Below are positions 7,334 through 16,784 of a DNA stretch of 64,000 nucleotides, in pieces. A program made the position numbers and the translations under genes. The notes below the pieces were generated by a model. The model saw only the letters and a list, made by a program, of their open reading frames with translations, did no database searches and had not been told where the DNA came from. Source of the stretch: Leuconostoc miyukkimchii (GTDB lineage Bacteria; Bacillota; Bacilli; Lactobacillales; Lactobacillaceae). Position 1 is the first letter of the stretch. Each line of letters starts with the position of its first letter. The stretch lies in contig NZ_BPKY01000001.1 of NCBI RefSeq assembly GCF_019656055.1, positions 372,001-436,000 on the forward strand, written 5' to 3'.

Positions 7334-9397
7334 ATGTCAACATTTTTACTAGAGATAGGATTAGAAGAAGTGCCAGCACATTTGGTCACAAGTTCAAGAA
7401 TACAATTGGTTGAACGCACGACAACGTTTTTAGCAGCACACCATTTATCAGTGGAACAAATCAAAGCGTATGCCACGCCACGTAGGTTAGCGGTGCAATT
7501 GATTAATGTGGCGGAACAGTCTGAAGCACTTTCAGAAGAAAAGCGCGGGCCATCAATTGAGCGCGCTAAAGATGATAACGGTGGTTGGACAAAAGCAGCG
7601 CAAGGATTTGCTCGAGGGCAAGGTGCTACGCCAGATGACTTTGAAGAACGAGAAGGTTATGTTTGGTTGACTAAACGGACACCCGGTATTTCAGCATCGG
7701 AAATTCTAGCCAAAATTGGTGATGAAGTTGTCATGCAAATGAAGTTTACAACCTACATGAAATGGGCAAATAATGATTTTTTGTATGTCAGACCAATCCG
7801 TTGGGTAGTTGCACTGTTAGATTCAGATGTTATTAATTTTAATGTTTTAGAAGTCAAGACAGGTCGTGTCACACGTGGTCATCGTTTTTTGTCAAACGAA
7901 CATATTGAAATTCCTGATGCGGCGTCATATGTTGAAACATTGCAAGCACAGTATGTTATTGCTGATGCAGACGCACGTAAGTCAAAAATTCGAACACAAT
8001 TAGAAACTATTGCAACACAAAATAATTGGTTGTTAAATTTAGAATCATCTGCTGCAGAGGATTTATTGGAAGAAGTTAATAATATTGTTGAGTGGCCGAC
8101 AGCCTTTTCAGGTAATTTTGATAACAAATATTTAGAATTACCAGACGAAGTTTTGATGACATCAATGCGTGAGCACCAACGTTTCTTTTACGTAACAGAT
8201 GAAACCGGGAAATTATTGCCACATTTCTTATCAGTCAGAAATGGAAATGTTGAGAATATTGACAATGTTGTTGCGGGTAATGAGAAAGTGTTGGTTGCAC
8301 GACTGGAAGATGCTGAATTTTTCTACCATGAAGATCAACAAAAAACAATTGCTGAAAACATGGAGAAAGTTAAAAAATTAGTTTTCCATGAAAAAATTGG
8401 TACAGTTTATGAACATATGCAACGTGTTGGTGTATTATCAAAAACATTAGCCCGTGCATTGAATTTTGATGATGTTAAGAAAAATGATTTGGCACGCGCA
8501 TCAGAAATTTACAAATTTGATCTCATGACTGGTATGGTTGGTGAGTTTGATGAATTACAAGGTATTATGGGAGAACATTATGCCAAGTTGTTTGGCGAAA
8601 GTGATGCAGTCGCAATTGCAATTAAGGAACACTATATGCCTACATCAGCAACTGGTAAAATAGCGACTACAGATGTTGGGGCTGTTTTAAGTATTGCTGA
8701 TAAGTTAGATACAATTGTTACTTTTTTCTCTGCAAATCTTATTCCTTCTGGTTCAAATGATCCTTATGGTTTACGTCGCGCGGCGACAGGTATTGTGCGT
8801 ACGTTACAAGATAAACAATGGCATGTTGCATTGAAGCCTTTGTTGGTGAATTATGTTAAATCAACAGGATCAGTCACAAAAAACGCAAATTTATCTGCCA
8901 TAATTGAATTTATTTTGGATCGTGTGCGTAAGTTGACATTAGATAATGGTATACGCCAAGATATTGTTGCCGCTGGAACAACACAAACAGATGATATTGA
9001 TATTGTCAACATTGCAGCTCGTACGCAAGTTTTGTCAAAGCATCTAAATGATGTTGATTTTCGTGACATTATTGAAGCATTAACACGTGTTTCACGTCTA
9101 GCCGGTAAAGTTGAAACAGATAATCGTGATGTGGATGCTAATTTATTTGAAAATCAGTCAGAAGAAGCATTGTTCTCTGCCACAAAAGCAATTAATCTCC
9201 AAACAATTAATTCACAAAGTAGTGAAGATGTTTATCGTAGTTTGTCTGGATTACAAGATGTCATTTCTAATTATTTTAATGCTACAATGGTTAATGTTGA
9301 TAATGAAGTCGTTAAGAACAATCGGTATGCACAATTACACCAAATTAGTGATCTTATCTCAGAGTTAGGTGACTTGGAGAAAATAGTGATTAAATAA
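7334..9397 (+). CDS. glyS: Glycyl-tRNA synthetase beta subunit
   Basis: A 687-residue beta chain, full length. It starts MSTFLLEIGLEEVPAHLV, a family-typical N-terminus, and contains RGPSIERAKDDNGGWTKAAQGFARGQG, the RWVVALLDS block, REHQRFFYV and ADKLDTIVTFF. The HD-like and anticodon-binding C-terminal regions are present. The start at 7334 follows GAAGGAAAA at the end of glyQ; a longer in-frame reading from 7268 would overlap glyQ without its own ribosome binding site. Confidence 0.98.
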   Translation: MSTFLLEIGLEEVPAHLVTSSRIQLVERTTTFLAAHHLSVEQIKAYATPRRLAVQLINVAEQSEALSEEKRGPSIERAKDDNGGWTKAAQGFARGQGATPDDFEEREGYVWLTKRTPGISASEILAKIGDEVVMQMKFTTYMKWANNDFLYVRPIRWVVALLDSDVINFNVLEVKTGRVTRGHRFLSNEHIEIPDAASYVETLQAQYVIADADARKSKIRTQLETIATQNNWLLNLESSAAEDLLEEVNNIVEWPTAFSGNFDNKYLELPDEVLMTSMREHQRFFYVTDETGKLLPHFLSVRNGNVENIDNVVAGNEKVLVARLEDAEFFYHEDQQKTIAENMEKVKKLVFHEKIGTVYEHMQRVGVLSKTLARALNFDDVKKNDLARASEIYKFDLMTGMVGEFDELQGIMGEHYAKLFGESDAVAIAIKEHYMPTSATGKIATTDVGAVLSIADKLDTIVTFFSANLIPSGSNDPYGLRRAATGIVRTLQDKQWHVALKPLLVNYVKSTGSVTKNANLSAIIEFILDRVRKLTLDNGIRQDIVAAGTTQTDDIDIVNIAARTQVLSKHLNDVDFRDIIEALTRVSRLAGKVETDNRDVDANLFENQSEEALFSATKAINLQTINSQSSEDVYRSLSGLQDVISNYFNATMVNVDNEVVKNNRYAQLHQISDLISELGDLEKIVIK

Positions 9398-9738
9398 GGG
9401 TATTCGAGCATTACCTACGGCAAAAATCGAATAATGGTATATAATTTGACAAGTTTCATATTAACCGTCTTGTAACAAGTCAACATGTTTACTTGATGCT
9501 AAGCTGAATGCTCAATAAAAATTTACAATCGTTTGCTGAAGGTAACAACATAATTAGCAGTAGTATAGTAACCAAACTGGCAAGCAGTTGAATCAAATGA
9601 GATGCCACAAATTTTTAAATTTTAATAATAGTTAAATATGAGTTGTGATTTGATATCAGAAATGATTTCGGTCACGCTTTTTTTATGTTATTCATGATAA
9701 AATAGAATACATAGAATAATTGAAAGAGTGCGCACTTT
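9398..9738 (+). other. 341-nt intergenic region between glyS and lepA
   Basis: I see no gene here. TATAAT at 9439-9444 could be a -10. Downstream, TTGACAAG (9446-9453) can pair with parts of CTTGTAACAAGTCAA (9469-9483), giving two alternative hairpins. ATTCGA (9404-9409) and TCGAAT (9427-9432) can also pair. The lepA promoter is probably near 9690-9710. No terminator is obvious after glyS. Confidence 0.3.
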
Positions 9739-11607
9739 TTGCGTGATAAAAAAATGACAGAAATCAAGTTAGAACAGCTTAAAGAACGCCAAAAACATAT
9801 TAGGAATTTTTCCATTGTGGCACATATTGATCATGGGAAATCGACCATTGCAGATCGGATTTTGGAACAGACACATACTGTGGCTGAACGTGATATGCAA
9901 AATCAGTTGCTTGACACGATGGACTTGGAACGTGAACGTGGTATTACAATCAAACTCAACGCAGTTGAAGTGCACTATGATGCTAAAGACGGTGAAACTT
10001 ATATTTTTCATTTGATTGATACACCAGGCCATGTGGATTTTTCATATGAAGTCTCACGGTCATTAGCTGCAGCTGAGGGCGCTATATTGGTTGTGGATGC
10101 AGCACAAGGAGTTGAAGCACAAACACTTGCCAATGTGTACTTGGCATTGGATAATGATTTAGAGATTTTACCAGTTATTAATAAAATAGATTTACCCGCT
10201 GCAGATGCAGAAAAAGTTCGTGCGGAAATTGAGGATGTTATTGGCATTGACGCATCAGATGCCGTGTTAGCTTCAGCAAAAAAAGGCATTGGTATTCCGG
10301 AATTACTGGAAAAAATTGTAACAGATTTACCAGCACCAACAGGTGATCTAGAAGCACCTTTGCGTGCTTTGATTTTTGATTCAGCCTATGATGCGTACCG
10401 TGGCGTTGTTGTTAACATGCGTGTTCGTGAAGGTATTGTTAAGCCAGGCGACAAAATTAAAATGATGAACACTGGTGCTGAGTATGAAGTCAATGAAGTT
10501 GGTGTGATGTCACCAATTGCTCAAAAGCGTGATTATCTCATGGCTGGCGATGTTGGTTATTTGACAGCTTCGATTAAAGATATCCATACAACACATTCAG
10601 GAGATACTATCACTTCGGTGGTTAATCCCGCCAGTGAACCATTACCTGGATATAAACCAATGACACCAATGGTCTACTCTGGTCTGTATCCGTCAGATAA
10701 TGCTAAATATACGGACTTACGTGATGCATTAGAAAAACTACAGCTGAATGACGCAGCGCTAACATTTGAACCAGAAACATCACAGGCGTTAGGATTTGGT
10801 TATCGTGTTGGATTTTTGGGATTGTTACATATGGACGTTGTCCAGGAGAGGTTAGAACGTGAGTTTGACTTAGATTTGGTAACGACTGCACCTTCAGTAA
10901 CTTATCATGTCATGACTAATGATGATGAACTTGTTGCAATTGAGAATCCATCAGAAATGCCAGAAGTCTCCAAAATTAAATATATTGAAGAGCCCTACGT
11001 TGATGCACAAATAATGGTACCAAATGACTATGTTGGTGCAGTTATGGAATTAGCACAGCGAAAACGTGGTGAATTTGACACCATGGAATATTTAGATGAA
11101 ACACGTGTTAACGTCAAATATAAAATACCCTTGTCAGAAATTATTTTTAATTTCTTTGATAAGCTAAAATCTAGTACTCGTGGCTATGCGTCACTAGATT
11201 ACGAAATTTCTGGTTATCGTCAATCAGATCTTGTTAAAATTGATATTCTGTTGAACTCTGAAAAAGTTGATGCTTTGAGTTTTATTGTTCATCGTGACTT
11301 TGCTGCAGAACGTGGACGTATAATCACATCAAAGCTTAAAGAAATTATACCGCGTCAAAATTTTGAAATTCCAGTGCAAGCAGCAATCGGTGCAAAAATA
11401 TTAGCGCGTACTAATATTAAAGCTTACCGTAAAGATGTTACTTCAAAAATTCACACAGGTGACCCAGATCGTCGTGCAAAATTATTGGATAAACAAAAAC
11501 GAGGAAAAGCTCGTATGAAGTCGGTTGGCACAGTTGAAGTGCCGCAAGAAGCATTCATGGCTGTCTTAAAAACAGATGACGATACACAGTATGCTAAAGG
11601 GAACTAA
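9739..11607 (+). CDS. lepA: Elongation factor 4 (LepA)
   Basis: A translational GTPase of about 620 residues that back-translocates or rescues stalled ribosomes. Motifs in order: G1 [10 protein letters not shown]2 region RERGITIK, G3 DTPGHVDF, G4 NKID, and the LepA-specific C-terminal domain ending [11 protein letters not shown]. Start choice is uncertain. A TTG at 9739 has AAAGAG at 9723-9728 with a 10-nt spacer, giving 622 residues; the ATG at 9754 (MTEIKLEQ, 617 residues) matches family length better but has no ribosome binding site of its own. Confidence 0.97.
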   Translation: MRDKKMTEIKLEQLKERQKHIRNFSIVAHIDHGKSTIADRILEQTHTVAERDMQNQLLDTMDLERERGITIKLNAVEVHYDAKDGETYIFHLIDTPGHVDFSYEVSRSLAAAEGAILVVDAAQGVEAQTLANVYLALDNDLEILPVINKIDLPAADAEKVRAEIEDVIGIDASDAVLASAKKGIGIPELLEKIVTDLPAPTGDLEAPLRALIFDSAYDAYRGVVVNMRVREGIVKPGDKIKMMNTGAEYEVNEVGVMSPIAQKRDYLMAGDVGYLTASIKDIHTTHSGDTITSVVNPASEPLPGYKPMTPMVYSGLYPSDNAKYTDLRDALEKLQLNDAALTFEPETSQALGFGYRVGFLGLLHMDVVQERLEREFDLDLVTTAPSVTYHVMTNDDELVAIENPSEMPEVSKIKYIEEPYVDAQIMVPNDYVGAVMELAQRKRGEFDTMEYLDETRVNVKYKIPLSEIIFNFFDKLKSSTRGYASLDYEISGYRQSDLVKIDILLNSEKVDALSFIVHRDFAAERGRIITSKLKEIIPRQNFEIPVQAAIGAKILARTNIKAYRKDVTSKIHTGDPDRRAKLLDKQKRGKARMKSVGTVEVPQEAFMAVLKTDDDTQYAKGN

Positions 11608-11707
11608 ACATGTACTTCTTGTTTTATAAGTGAATGATGAAGGCATAGAATTGTAGGTTCATTTAGAAACAGGGCATAGAAAATTGTTCCAGTAAAGGGA
11701 AACGGAT

Positions 11708-12778
11708 ATGACACTATTTGCAAAAATTAAAAACTATTGGCCTTTTGGTGCTAAAAAAATGCGAGCAATCGGATTTGAACATGCACTAGCAATTGATCAG
11801 CACAATGTTTTTATTGAAAAGAAAATTTCACGACCAAAACCTACTGAACACGAAATTCTAGTCAAGGTGGCTGCCAGCGCTGTTAATCCGGTTGATATTA
11901 AAATGCGTAATAATTATCAAAACGATGGTCAATTTCGTATTTTAGGATTTGATGCTGTTGGGGAAGTTGTTGCAACGGGCAGTGGTGTTACAAAATTTGC
12001 AGTTAGTGATCAAGTATTTTATGCCGGTGTTCAAATCAATCAAGGTGCTCAGGCACAATATCAAACGGTGCATGAATTGCTAGCGGGTTTTGCACCAACT
12101 GCTCTTAACGCAGCTGAAGCTGCCGCCATGCCTTTGACATCAATTACGGCTACTGAAATATTAAAAGATGCCTTTGGTTATGATATTCGCGAAAATGTAG
12201 CTGTTGGAAAAAGTGTGTTCATTTTAAATGGTGCCGGTGGTGTTGGTTCAACACTAATTCAATTGGCAAAATACATTGGTATGACAGTCATTACAACTGC
12301 ATCACAACCTGATTCTGTGGCTTGGGTTAAATCACTAGGTGCAGATTATATTTTAGACTACCATCAGAATTTACATGATCAATTAATACAGATTAATCAT
12401 GAAAAAGTTGATTATATTGCTATTTTACAAGATACAAACGCATACTGGCCACTGGCTTTAATGTCAATCAAACCGTTTGGACGTATCGCATCCATTGTTG
12501 AAACGACCGCGCCAATTGATATTGGTCCATTGAAAAATATTGGTGCCCAATTTAATTGGGTATTTATGTTCGCAAAGGGTAACTATGGAGTAAATATGGC
12601 ATCTCAAGGTGAGGCGCTCAATCGTGTTGCTGAGTTACTTGATGAGGGACGTATCAAGTCGACTTTAAATAAAACATACACAGGGTTAACAGCTGAAAAT
12701 TTGCAGCAAGCAACTAAGGTAGTCGAGGATGGTCATATGATTGGTAAGGCAGTTGTTATACATGAGGTCTCTTCATGA
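11708..12778 (+). CDS. Zinc-type alcohol dehydrogenase-like / quinone oxidoreductase family protein
   Basis: A 356-residue medium-chain dehydrogenase/reductase. The GroES-like N-terminal half contains ILVKVAASAVNPVDIKMR and GFDAVGEVVATG; the Rossmann half has the nucleotide-binding FILNGAGGVGSTLIQLAKY (about residue 178). Structural-zinc cysteines are absent, which fits the zeta-crystallin/YogA-like branch rather than a zinc alcohol dehydrogenase. The substrate is unknown. The family core begins at MRAIGF (about residue 18), but the ATG at 11708 has the better ribosome binding site (AAAGGGA). The stop overlaps prmA by 4 bp. Confidence 0.85.
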   Translation: MTLFAKIKNYWPFGAKKMRAIGFEHALAIDQHNVFIEKKISRPKPTEHEILVKVAASAVNPVDIKMRNNYQNDGQFRILGFDAVGEVVATGSGVTKFAVSDQVFYAGVQINQGAQAQYQTVHELLAGFAPTALNAAEAAAMPLTSITATEILKDAFGYDIRENVAVGKSVFILNGAGGVGSTLIQLAKYIGMTVITTASQPDSVAWVKSLGADYILDYHQNLHDQLIQINHEKVDYIAILQDTNAYWPLALMSIKPFGRIASIVETTAPIDIGPLKNIGAQFNWVFMFAKGNYGVNMASQGEALNRVAELLDEGRIKSTLNKTYTGLTAENLQQATKVVEDGHMIGKAVVIHEVSS

Positions 12779-13653
12779 ACTGGCAGGGTATAACCATTGG
12801 AACTAATAATGAGGCTGTTGAAGCAATCGCTTATATATTGATATCAGCGGGGGCTGATGGTGTTCAAATTGAAGAAAAAGCAATTGTTTACGTTACAGCA
12901 TATTATGAAAATAATGAACATTTAGCAACCGTTGTTGCAGGCATTGAGTCACGGATTCAACATTTAAAAAATATAGGAATTAATGTCTCACCTGGAACAG
13001 TAACGTTACAGAATGTCTCTCAAACAGACTGGGAGGACAATTGGAAACAATACTACCATTCTCAGCGAATTACTAGACATTTAACAGTTGTGCCATCTTG
13101 GGAAACATTTAAACCAAAGCAAACGGAAGAAAAACCAATAATCATGGATCCAAAGTTGGCATTTGGCACAGGAACACATGAAACAACACGATTAATGATG
13201 CAAGCGCTAGAATCTGTCGTACGTGGTGGTGAATCAATGATTGATGTTGGCACAGGCTCTGGTGTTTTGGCGGTCGCTGCTAAACAGCTTGGCGTGCGGT
13301 CGGTTTTAGCAACAGATATTGATGAAATGTCTACAGTAGTTGCAAGAGAAAATTTAAAGTTAAATCCTATAGCTAATGATATCAAAGTTGTGATGAGTGA
13401 TTTATTAGTGAATGTTGAAACAGAACCTGTAGATTTAATCGTAGCTAATATTTTGGCAGATGTTATTGAGCGTTTAATTCCACAAACTATTCCAATGCTC
13501 AAGACAAATGGTTATTTTTTAGTTTCAGGAATTTATGATGCTATTGCCCCACACATTGAAGAACAGCTGGATTTTAACGGTTACACAATCATTCAGAAAT
13601 CGCAGATGGGTGATTGGCATAGCTATATTGCACAACTTAAAGGAAGTGAATAA
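12775..13653 (+). CDS. prmA: Ribosomal protein L11 methyltransferase
   Basis: A 292-residue SAM-dependent enzyme that trimethylates ribosomal protein L11. Visible signatures are DPKLAFGTGTHETTRLMM (about residue 123), motif I IDVGTGSGVLAVAAKQLG and the catalytic-loop-like VANILADVIERL. The length is normal. It is overlapped by 4 bp (ATGA) at the start and by 1 bp with rsmE at the end, so the oxidoreductase, prmA and rsmE form one operon. Confidence 0.95.
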   Translation: MNWQGITIGTNNEAVEAIAYILISAGADGVQIEEKAIVYVTAYYENNEHLATVVAGIESRIQHLKNIGINVSPGTVTLQNVSQTDWEDNWKQYYHSQRITRHLTVVPSWETFKPKQTEEKPIIMDPKLAFGTGTHETTRLMMQALESVVRGGESMIDVGTGSGVLAVAAKQLGVRSVLATDIDEMSTVVARENLKLNPIANDIKVVMSDLLVNVETEPVDLIVANILADVIERLIPQTIPMLKTNGYFLVSGIYDAIAPHIEEQLDFNGYTIIQKSQMGDWHSYIAQLKGSE

Positions 13654-14396
13654 TGCAGCGTTATTTTTTAAACAATGTGATTGAAGGCGAGTATATCATA
13701 TTGACATCAGACCAAGATATTTTCAAACATTTTGGTAAAGTGTTGCGTGCTCGTGCTGGATCACAAGCAGAATTTGTTAGTGAGAATCGCCAGGTAGTCA
13801 TTGGTGAAGTTGTCACTATTGACACGTCAAAAATAACCTTAAAAATTGTAAAAAGATTAGAAAATGATGTGGAACTGCCGCTTAATGTAACAGTGATTGT
13901 CTCGCCACTTAAAAATGATCGATCAGATTGGTTTGTTCAAAAAGCAACAGAATTGGGAGCTAATCGGATTGTTTTTACTGAAATGGTGCGCACTGTGGCC
14001 GATTGGAAGAAACAACGAGAAAAGAAAAAGCAACGTTTACAAAAAATTGCACAAGCTGCCGCAGAGCAAGCACATCGTTTAATGATTCCTGAAATCAGTT
14101 TTTTACATTGGCACGATATGATAAATTTACCAAAGCAGGTTGGCATTGTTGCTTGGGAGGAATCAGCTCGAGCTGGGGAAATATCAACTTTAATTAAATT
14201 AATTAAATTAGCACCTGAAAATGCAAATGTTAACTTAATCTTTGGTCCTGAGGGCGGTTTATCTGAGTCAGAAATTACAGAATTAACACAACTTGATTAT
14301 CAGCAGGCTGGATTAGGTCCTCGCATTTTACGAGCGGAAACAGCACCACTTTACGCATTGTCGGCCATCAGCGTCTTGCGAGAATTAAATGAATAG
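13653..14396 (+). CDS. rsmE: 16S rRNA (uracil(1498)-N(3))-methyltransferase
   Basis: A 247-residue SPOUT-class methyltransferase that modifies U1498 of 16S rRNA. The C-terminal knot region carries FGPEGGLSESEI and LGPRILRAETAPLYAL, which are diagnostic; the N-terminal PUA-like domain has HFGKVLRARAG. Pairing with prmA is very common in Firmicutes. The preceding prmA stop shares a base with its ATG. Confidence 0.96.
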   Translation: MQRYFLNNVIEGEYIILTSDQDIFKHFGKVLRARAGSQAEFVSENRQVVIGEVVTIDTSKITLKIVKRLENDVELPLNVTVIVSPLKNDRSDWFVQKATELGANRIVFTEMVRTVADWKKQREKKKQRLQKIAQAAAEQAHRLMIPEISFLHWHDMINLPKQVGIVAWEESARAGEISTLIKLIKLAPENANVNLIFGPEGGLSESEITELTQLDYQQAGLGPRILRAETAPLYALSAISVLRELNE

Positions 14397-14398
14397 TT

Positions 14399-14404
14399 TA
14401 TAAT
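14399..14404 (+). promoter_or_regulatory. Candidate -10 upstream of the 14478 membrane protein gene
   Basis: TATAAT begins just after the rsmE stop. A small hairpin, TTTACATT-AAA-AATGTAAA (14440-14458), follows in the leader. Confidence 0.35.
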
Positions 14405-14477
14405 AAAATTAACAATTTAAATTAATAATATTTCTTTTACATTAAAAATGTAAATTGCTCTATAAGGTGGTTATCGT

Positions 14478-14915
14478 ATGAAAAAAGCGTTTAAAAAATA
14501 TTATGGATATCAATTATTGACGGCTATCTTATTAAGCGTCCTACTACCTTTTTTGAGCCAACAAATGGGTTGGCATAGGATACACCGAGTAATTTGGCTC
14601 TACCTTGTTATTAATGGTATTTATACTTTGTATCTTGGATATGCAATACGTAAGAATGGTTATACGCCATTGTTAATTTTACTCACACCTGTTTTGTTTG
14701 CTGGCGTATCGTCAGTATGGTTGAATATTGTACCTATGCAATATGGTATTTATTTCAGTTTACTGTATCTTGTGTTAAGCTTATTCACGTTTTTTGGTGA
14801 TACACGTGATGATCCCGATGAAAAATTAATTCCTATCGAAAATGGTTATCATAGTTTACCATCTGGCTCAAAAGAAGAATTATTATTACCAATTGATGGT
14901 GGATTCAAGTCTTAA
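14478..14915 (+). CDS. Hypothetical four-segment membrane protein
   Basis: A 145-residue protein I do not recognise. About four hydrophobic segments are visible (residues 10-26, 36-54, 64-82, 86-104), followed by a soluble acidic tail with DTRDDPDEKLIPIENGYHSLPSG. The N-terminus is basic (MKKAFKKYYGY). AAGGTGG precedes the ATG. It is followed by a strong terminator, so it is probably expressed alone or at the end of the rsmE unit. Confidence 0.75.
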   Translation: MKKAFKKYYGYQLLTAILLSVLLPFLSQQMGWHRIHRVIWLYLVINGIYTLYLGYAIRKNGYTPLLILLTPVLFAGVSSVWLNIVPMQYGIYFSLLYLVLSLFTFFGDTRDDPDEKLIPIENGYHSLPSGSKEELLLPIDGGFKS

Positions 14916-14961
14916 CAAGATATCATATTTTTAACTGATTAAATACTTAGATCAACATTGT

Positions 14962-14990
14962 GAAAAAGCGCGAACTTTCGCGCTTTTTCT
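14962..14990 (+). terminator. Terminator after the 14478 gene
   Basis: AAAAGCGCGAA-CT-TTCGCGCTTTT, a near-perfect GC-rich hairpin followed by T. Confidence 0.9.
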
Positions 14991-15081
14991 GGTATAGTTA
15001 AAAGAGATATTTTACAATATTATGTTTATACTGGTATGGTTTATCAGCCTGTATGAATATAGTTCATTTGGAGGAAAAAAA

Positions 15082-16704
15082 TTGATCACAGTATCAGAAA
15101 TGAGTTTCAGCTTTGCTGGACCTAAATTATATCAAGATGTTAATTTGAAGCTGACTCCTGGAAACACATATGGCATTATTGGTGCTAATGGTGCAGGTAA
15201 ATCAACTTTCTTAAAATTATTACAAGGTGAATTACAGCCAACTGAAGGTGTTATTTCAATTGGTGAGGGGGAGCGAATGTCTTCCTTGCAACAAGATCAT
15301 TTCGCGTTTGATGATTTTACAGTATTAAATACTGTTGTCCAAGGACATAAGCGACTTTATGAAGTCAAGACAGAAATGGATGCAATCTACGCTAAGCCAG
15401 ATTTTAATGATGAGGATGGTGTTCGTGTTGCAGATTTAGGTGCTGAATTTGAAGAACTTGATGGTTGGAATGCTGAAGTTGAAGCGGGACAACTCTTAAG
15501 TAAGCTTGGCATTTCAGAGTCTTTGCAAGATAATTTAATGGGCGAGTTGACAGAAAACGATAAGGTTAAAGTTTTGCTAGCTCAAGCCTTATTTGGTAAT
15601 CCAGATATTTTGGTTCTAGATGAACCAACAAACGGTTTGGATGTTCAGACAATTAACTGGTTGGAGGATTTTCTAGCTGATTTTCCAAACTTGGTTATTG
15701 TTGTTTCCCATGATCGTCATTTTTTGAATGCTGTTTCAACAAATATTTTAGATGTTGATTTTGGTAAAATTACACCCTTTGTTGGAAATTATGATTTTTG
15801 GCGTGAATCATCAGAACTAGCACAACGTTTAGCTTCCCAACAAAACTCTAAAAAAGAAGAACAAATTAAACAGTTACAAGAGTTCGTTGCTCGTTTTTCT
15901 GCAAACGCCTCAAAATCAAAACAAGCTACTGCGCGTAAAAAGCAATTGGATAAAATCACACTTGATGACATTAAGCCTTCTTCGCGTAAATATCCTTTCA
16001 TCAATTTTTCACTCGGACGCGAGATGGGGAATGATATGGTCCGTGTTGAAAACATTTCAAAAACGATTGATGGTGAAAAGGTATTAGATAATATTTCCTT
16101 CATCGGTCGTCCGGGAGACAAAATTGCTATTTTATCTCGATCTGATTTAGCGACTACAACTCTTATGCAAATTATTGCTGGCACAATGGCTCCTGATTCT
16201 GGTACTGTGACATGGGGCGTTACAACGTCACAGTCATATATTGCCAAAGATTTAAATGACAACTTTGAAAAACAAGATGTCACAATATTAGATTGGCTTC
16301 GTGATTTTGCTGAAGAAGAACAAAAAGATAATACGAGTTTACGCGGTATGCTTGGTCAATTGTTGTTCCGTGGTGACGATTCGCTAAAAGAAATTAAAGT
16401 GTTATCTGGTGGTGAAAAGGTGCGAATAACATTGGCCAAAATGATGTTACTTAAGGCAAATGTTTTGCTAATGGACGATCCAACAAACCATTTAGATCTT
16501 GAGTCAATTCAGTCATTAAATGATGCTGTTGTGAGTTTTAAGGGTGGTATTATTATGACTTCTCACGATCATGAATTTTTGGCTACAACCGCTAATCATG
16601 TTATTGAGGTTTCTGCTAAGGGTGCAGTTGATCGTGTTGACACGACGTATGATGAATTTATTTCCACTGAAAGCATTCAAGATAAGGTCAAGGATCTGTA
16701 TTAA
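15082..16704 (+). CDS. ABC-F family ATP-binding protein with one degenerate ATP site
   Basis: A 540-residue soluble protein with two ABC domains and a charged linker (about residues 250-300), in the YkpA/YbiT-like branch. ABC-F proteins act on the ribosome rather than as transporters. TTG at 15082 is the chosen start because GGAGG lies at 15070-15074. In domain 1 Walker A is GANGAGKST (34-42) and Walker B VLDEP, but the signature reads LTEND (156-160) instead of LSGGE and the D-loop region is NGLD. In domain 2 the signature is intact (LSGGE, 441-445), but the Walker A position reads SRSDLATTT (352-360) without Lys, and Walker B is LMDDP. One composite site is therefore complete and the other degenerate on both sides. 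Confidence 0.92.
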   Translation: MITVSEMSFSFAGPKLYQDVNLKLTPGNTYGIIGANGAGKSTFLKLLQGELQPTEGVISIGEGERMSSLQQDHFAFDDFTVLNTVVQGHKRLYEVKTEMDAIYAKPDFNDEDGVRVADLGAEFEELDGWNAEVEAGQLLSKLGISESLQDNLMGELTENDKVKVLLAQALFGNPDILVLDEPTNGLDVQTINWLEDFLADFPNLVIVVSHDRHFLNAVSTNILDVDFGKITPFVGNYDFWRESSELAQRLASQQNSKKEEQIKQLQEFVARFSANASKSKQATARKKQLDKITLDDIKPSSRKYPFINFSLGREMGNDMVRVENISKTIDGEKVLDNISFIGRPGDKIAILSRSDLATTTLMQIIAGTMAPDSGTVTWGVTTSQSYIAKDLNDNFEKQDVTILDWLRDFAEEEQKDNTSLRGMLGQLLFRGDDSLKEIKVLSGGEKVRITLAKMMLLKANVLLMDDPTNHLDLESIQSLNDAVVSFKGGIIMTSHDHEFLATTANHVIEVSAKGAVDRVDTTYDEFISTESIQDKVKDLY

Positions 16705-16729
16705 TTTTTTAAATTAATACAGACCATTC

Positions 16730-16756
16730 AAAAGGCGTCTGATGACGCTTTTTTGC
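16730..16756 (+). terminator. Terminator after the ABC-F gene
   Basis: GGCGTC-TGAT-GACGC(T) stem with flanking A and T runs. Confidence 0.85.
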
Positions 16757-16757
16757 A

Positions 16758-16766
16758 TGGTATAAT
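16758..16766 (+). promoter_or_regulatory. Extended -10 promoter of mvaS
   Basis: TGGTATAAT directly after the preceding terminator and 18 bp before the mvaS start, giving a very short leader with the GAGGA ribosome binding site. Confidence 0.6.
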
Positions 16767-16784
16767 AAATTAGAGGATTTCTAA

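Noticed and set aside
12883-13502. Long minus-strand frame opposite prmA (13062-13502)
   Set aside because: It is the antisense shadow of prmA, with Ser/Thr/Ile-rich sequence and no ribosome binding site; the same holds for the other antisense frames over conserved genes.
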